Assembly (NCBI RefSeq): GCF_000154785.2
Contig: NC_015730.1
Location: 3,224,001 to 3,288,000 of the forward strand
DNA length: 64,000 nucleotides
Direction: 5' to 3'
From: Roseobacter litoralis Och 149
Lineage (GTDB): Bacteria; Pseudomonadota; Alphaproteobacteria; Rhodobacterales; Rhodobacteraceae
The position numbers and the translations under genes are program-made. This document shows, in pieces, positions 63,974 through 64,000 of the stretch. How positions within the stretch are numbered: position 1 is the first letter of the stretch; each line of letters begins with the position of its first letter. Below the pieces are notes generated by a model. That model was not told the DNA's origin. It saw only the letters and a program-made list of their open reading frames with translations, and did no database searches.

Positions 63974-64000
63974 GGGGTATCCTCCAGAATAGACCGGATC

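Overview
The window looks like a chromosomal segment (or large replicon) of a marine alphaproteobacterium of the Rhodobacteraceae, Roseobacter group. This rests on the nor and nos gene order, the Paracoccus-like sox gene order, the abundance of TRAP transporters, the Crp/Fnr regulators of Dnr/Nnr type and the Hnr/enamidase nicotinate set. The identification is by protein resemblance and gene order only. No rRNA, tRNA, CRISPR array or intact insertion sequence was recognised.

Region 1 (1-15.4 kb) is a denitrification island. It starts inside norB and runs norB-norQ-norD-norE-norF on the plus strand. A DUF4202 gene follows, overlapping a Crp/Fnr regulator. A second, divergent Crp/Fnr regulator comes next, and the two share one perfect Fnr/Dnr-type palindrome. 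The complete nosRZDFYLX operon lies on the minus strand and has a matching palindrome upstream of nosR. Together these genes reduce NO to N2O and N2O to N2, supply the Cu and flavin maturation factors, and encode likely local regulators. norC and the start of norB lie outside the window.

Region 2 (15.7-18.7 kb) is one long gene for an RTX-type calcium-binding secreted protein.

Region 3 (18.7-38.4 kb) is the most interesting part: a pyridine-carboxylate (nicotinate) catabolic island. It holds a DctPQM TRAP transporter, a ferredoxin-NADP reductase and a tightly overlapping operon. That operon encodes an FAD subunit, a molybdenum hydroxylase with fused Fe-S domain, a 6-hydroxynicotinate reductase-like enzyme, a UPF0280 protein and two PF06684 proteins. 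A MarR regulator and a divergent enamidase follow. Last is a second operon for a TAXI receptor, a fused TRAP permease, NadC and a PhnN-AMP phosphorylase fusion. A near-identical motif, TTTGTATACNAACAA, precedes most of these transcription units and ties them into a probable regulon. The NadC plus AMP-phosphorylase/PhnN pair suggests an untested PRPP-recycling cycle that would turn quinolinate (or NaMN) into nicotinate for the reductive pathway.

Region 4 (38.5-56.1 kb) holds an FRG-domain gene, a cysteine-containing Crp/Fnr regulator, two metallo-beta-lactamase-fold proteins (SoxG/SoxH-like), a YeeE/YedE transporter, a DUF302 protein, and a full thiosulfate/sulfide oxidation cluster soxFEDCBAZYXWV. 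soxS and soxR diverge from it, and a second YeeE/YedE transporter follows. ATTC-N8-GAAT sites lie ahead of soxX and of the soxG-like gene.

Region 5 (56.5-64 kb) has a two-gene operon resembling mesaconyl-C4-CoA hydratase and mesaconyl-CoA C1-C4 transferase (3-hydroxypropionate bicycle enzymes). It is followed by a branched-chain-amino-acid-type ABC transporter (LivMHFJG) and an isochorismatase-family hydrolase on the minus strand.
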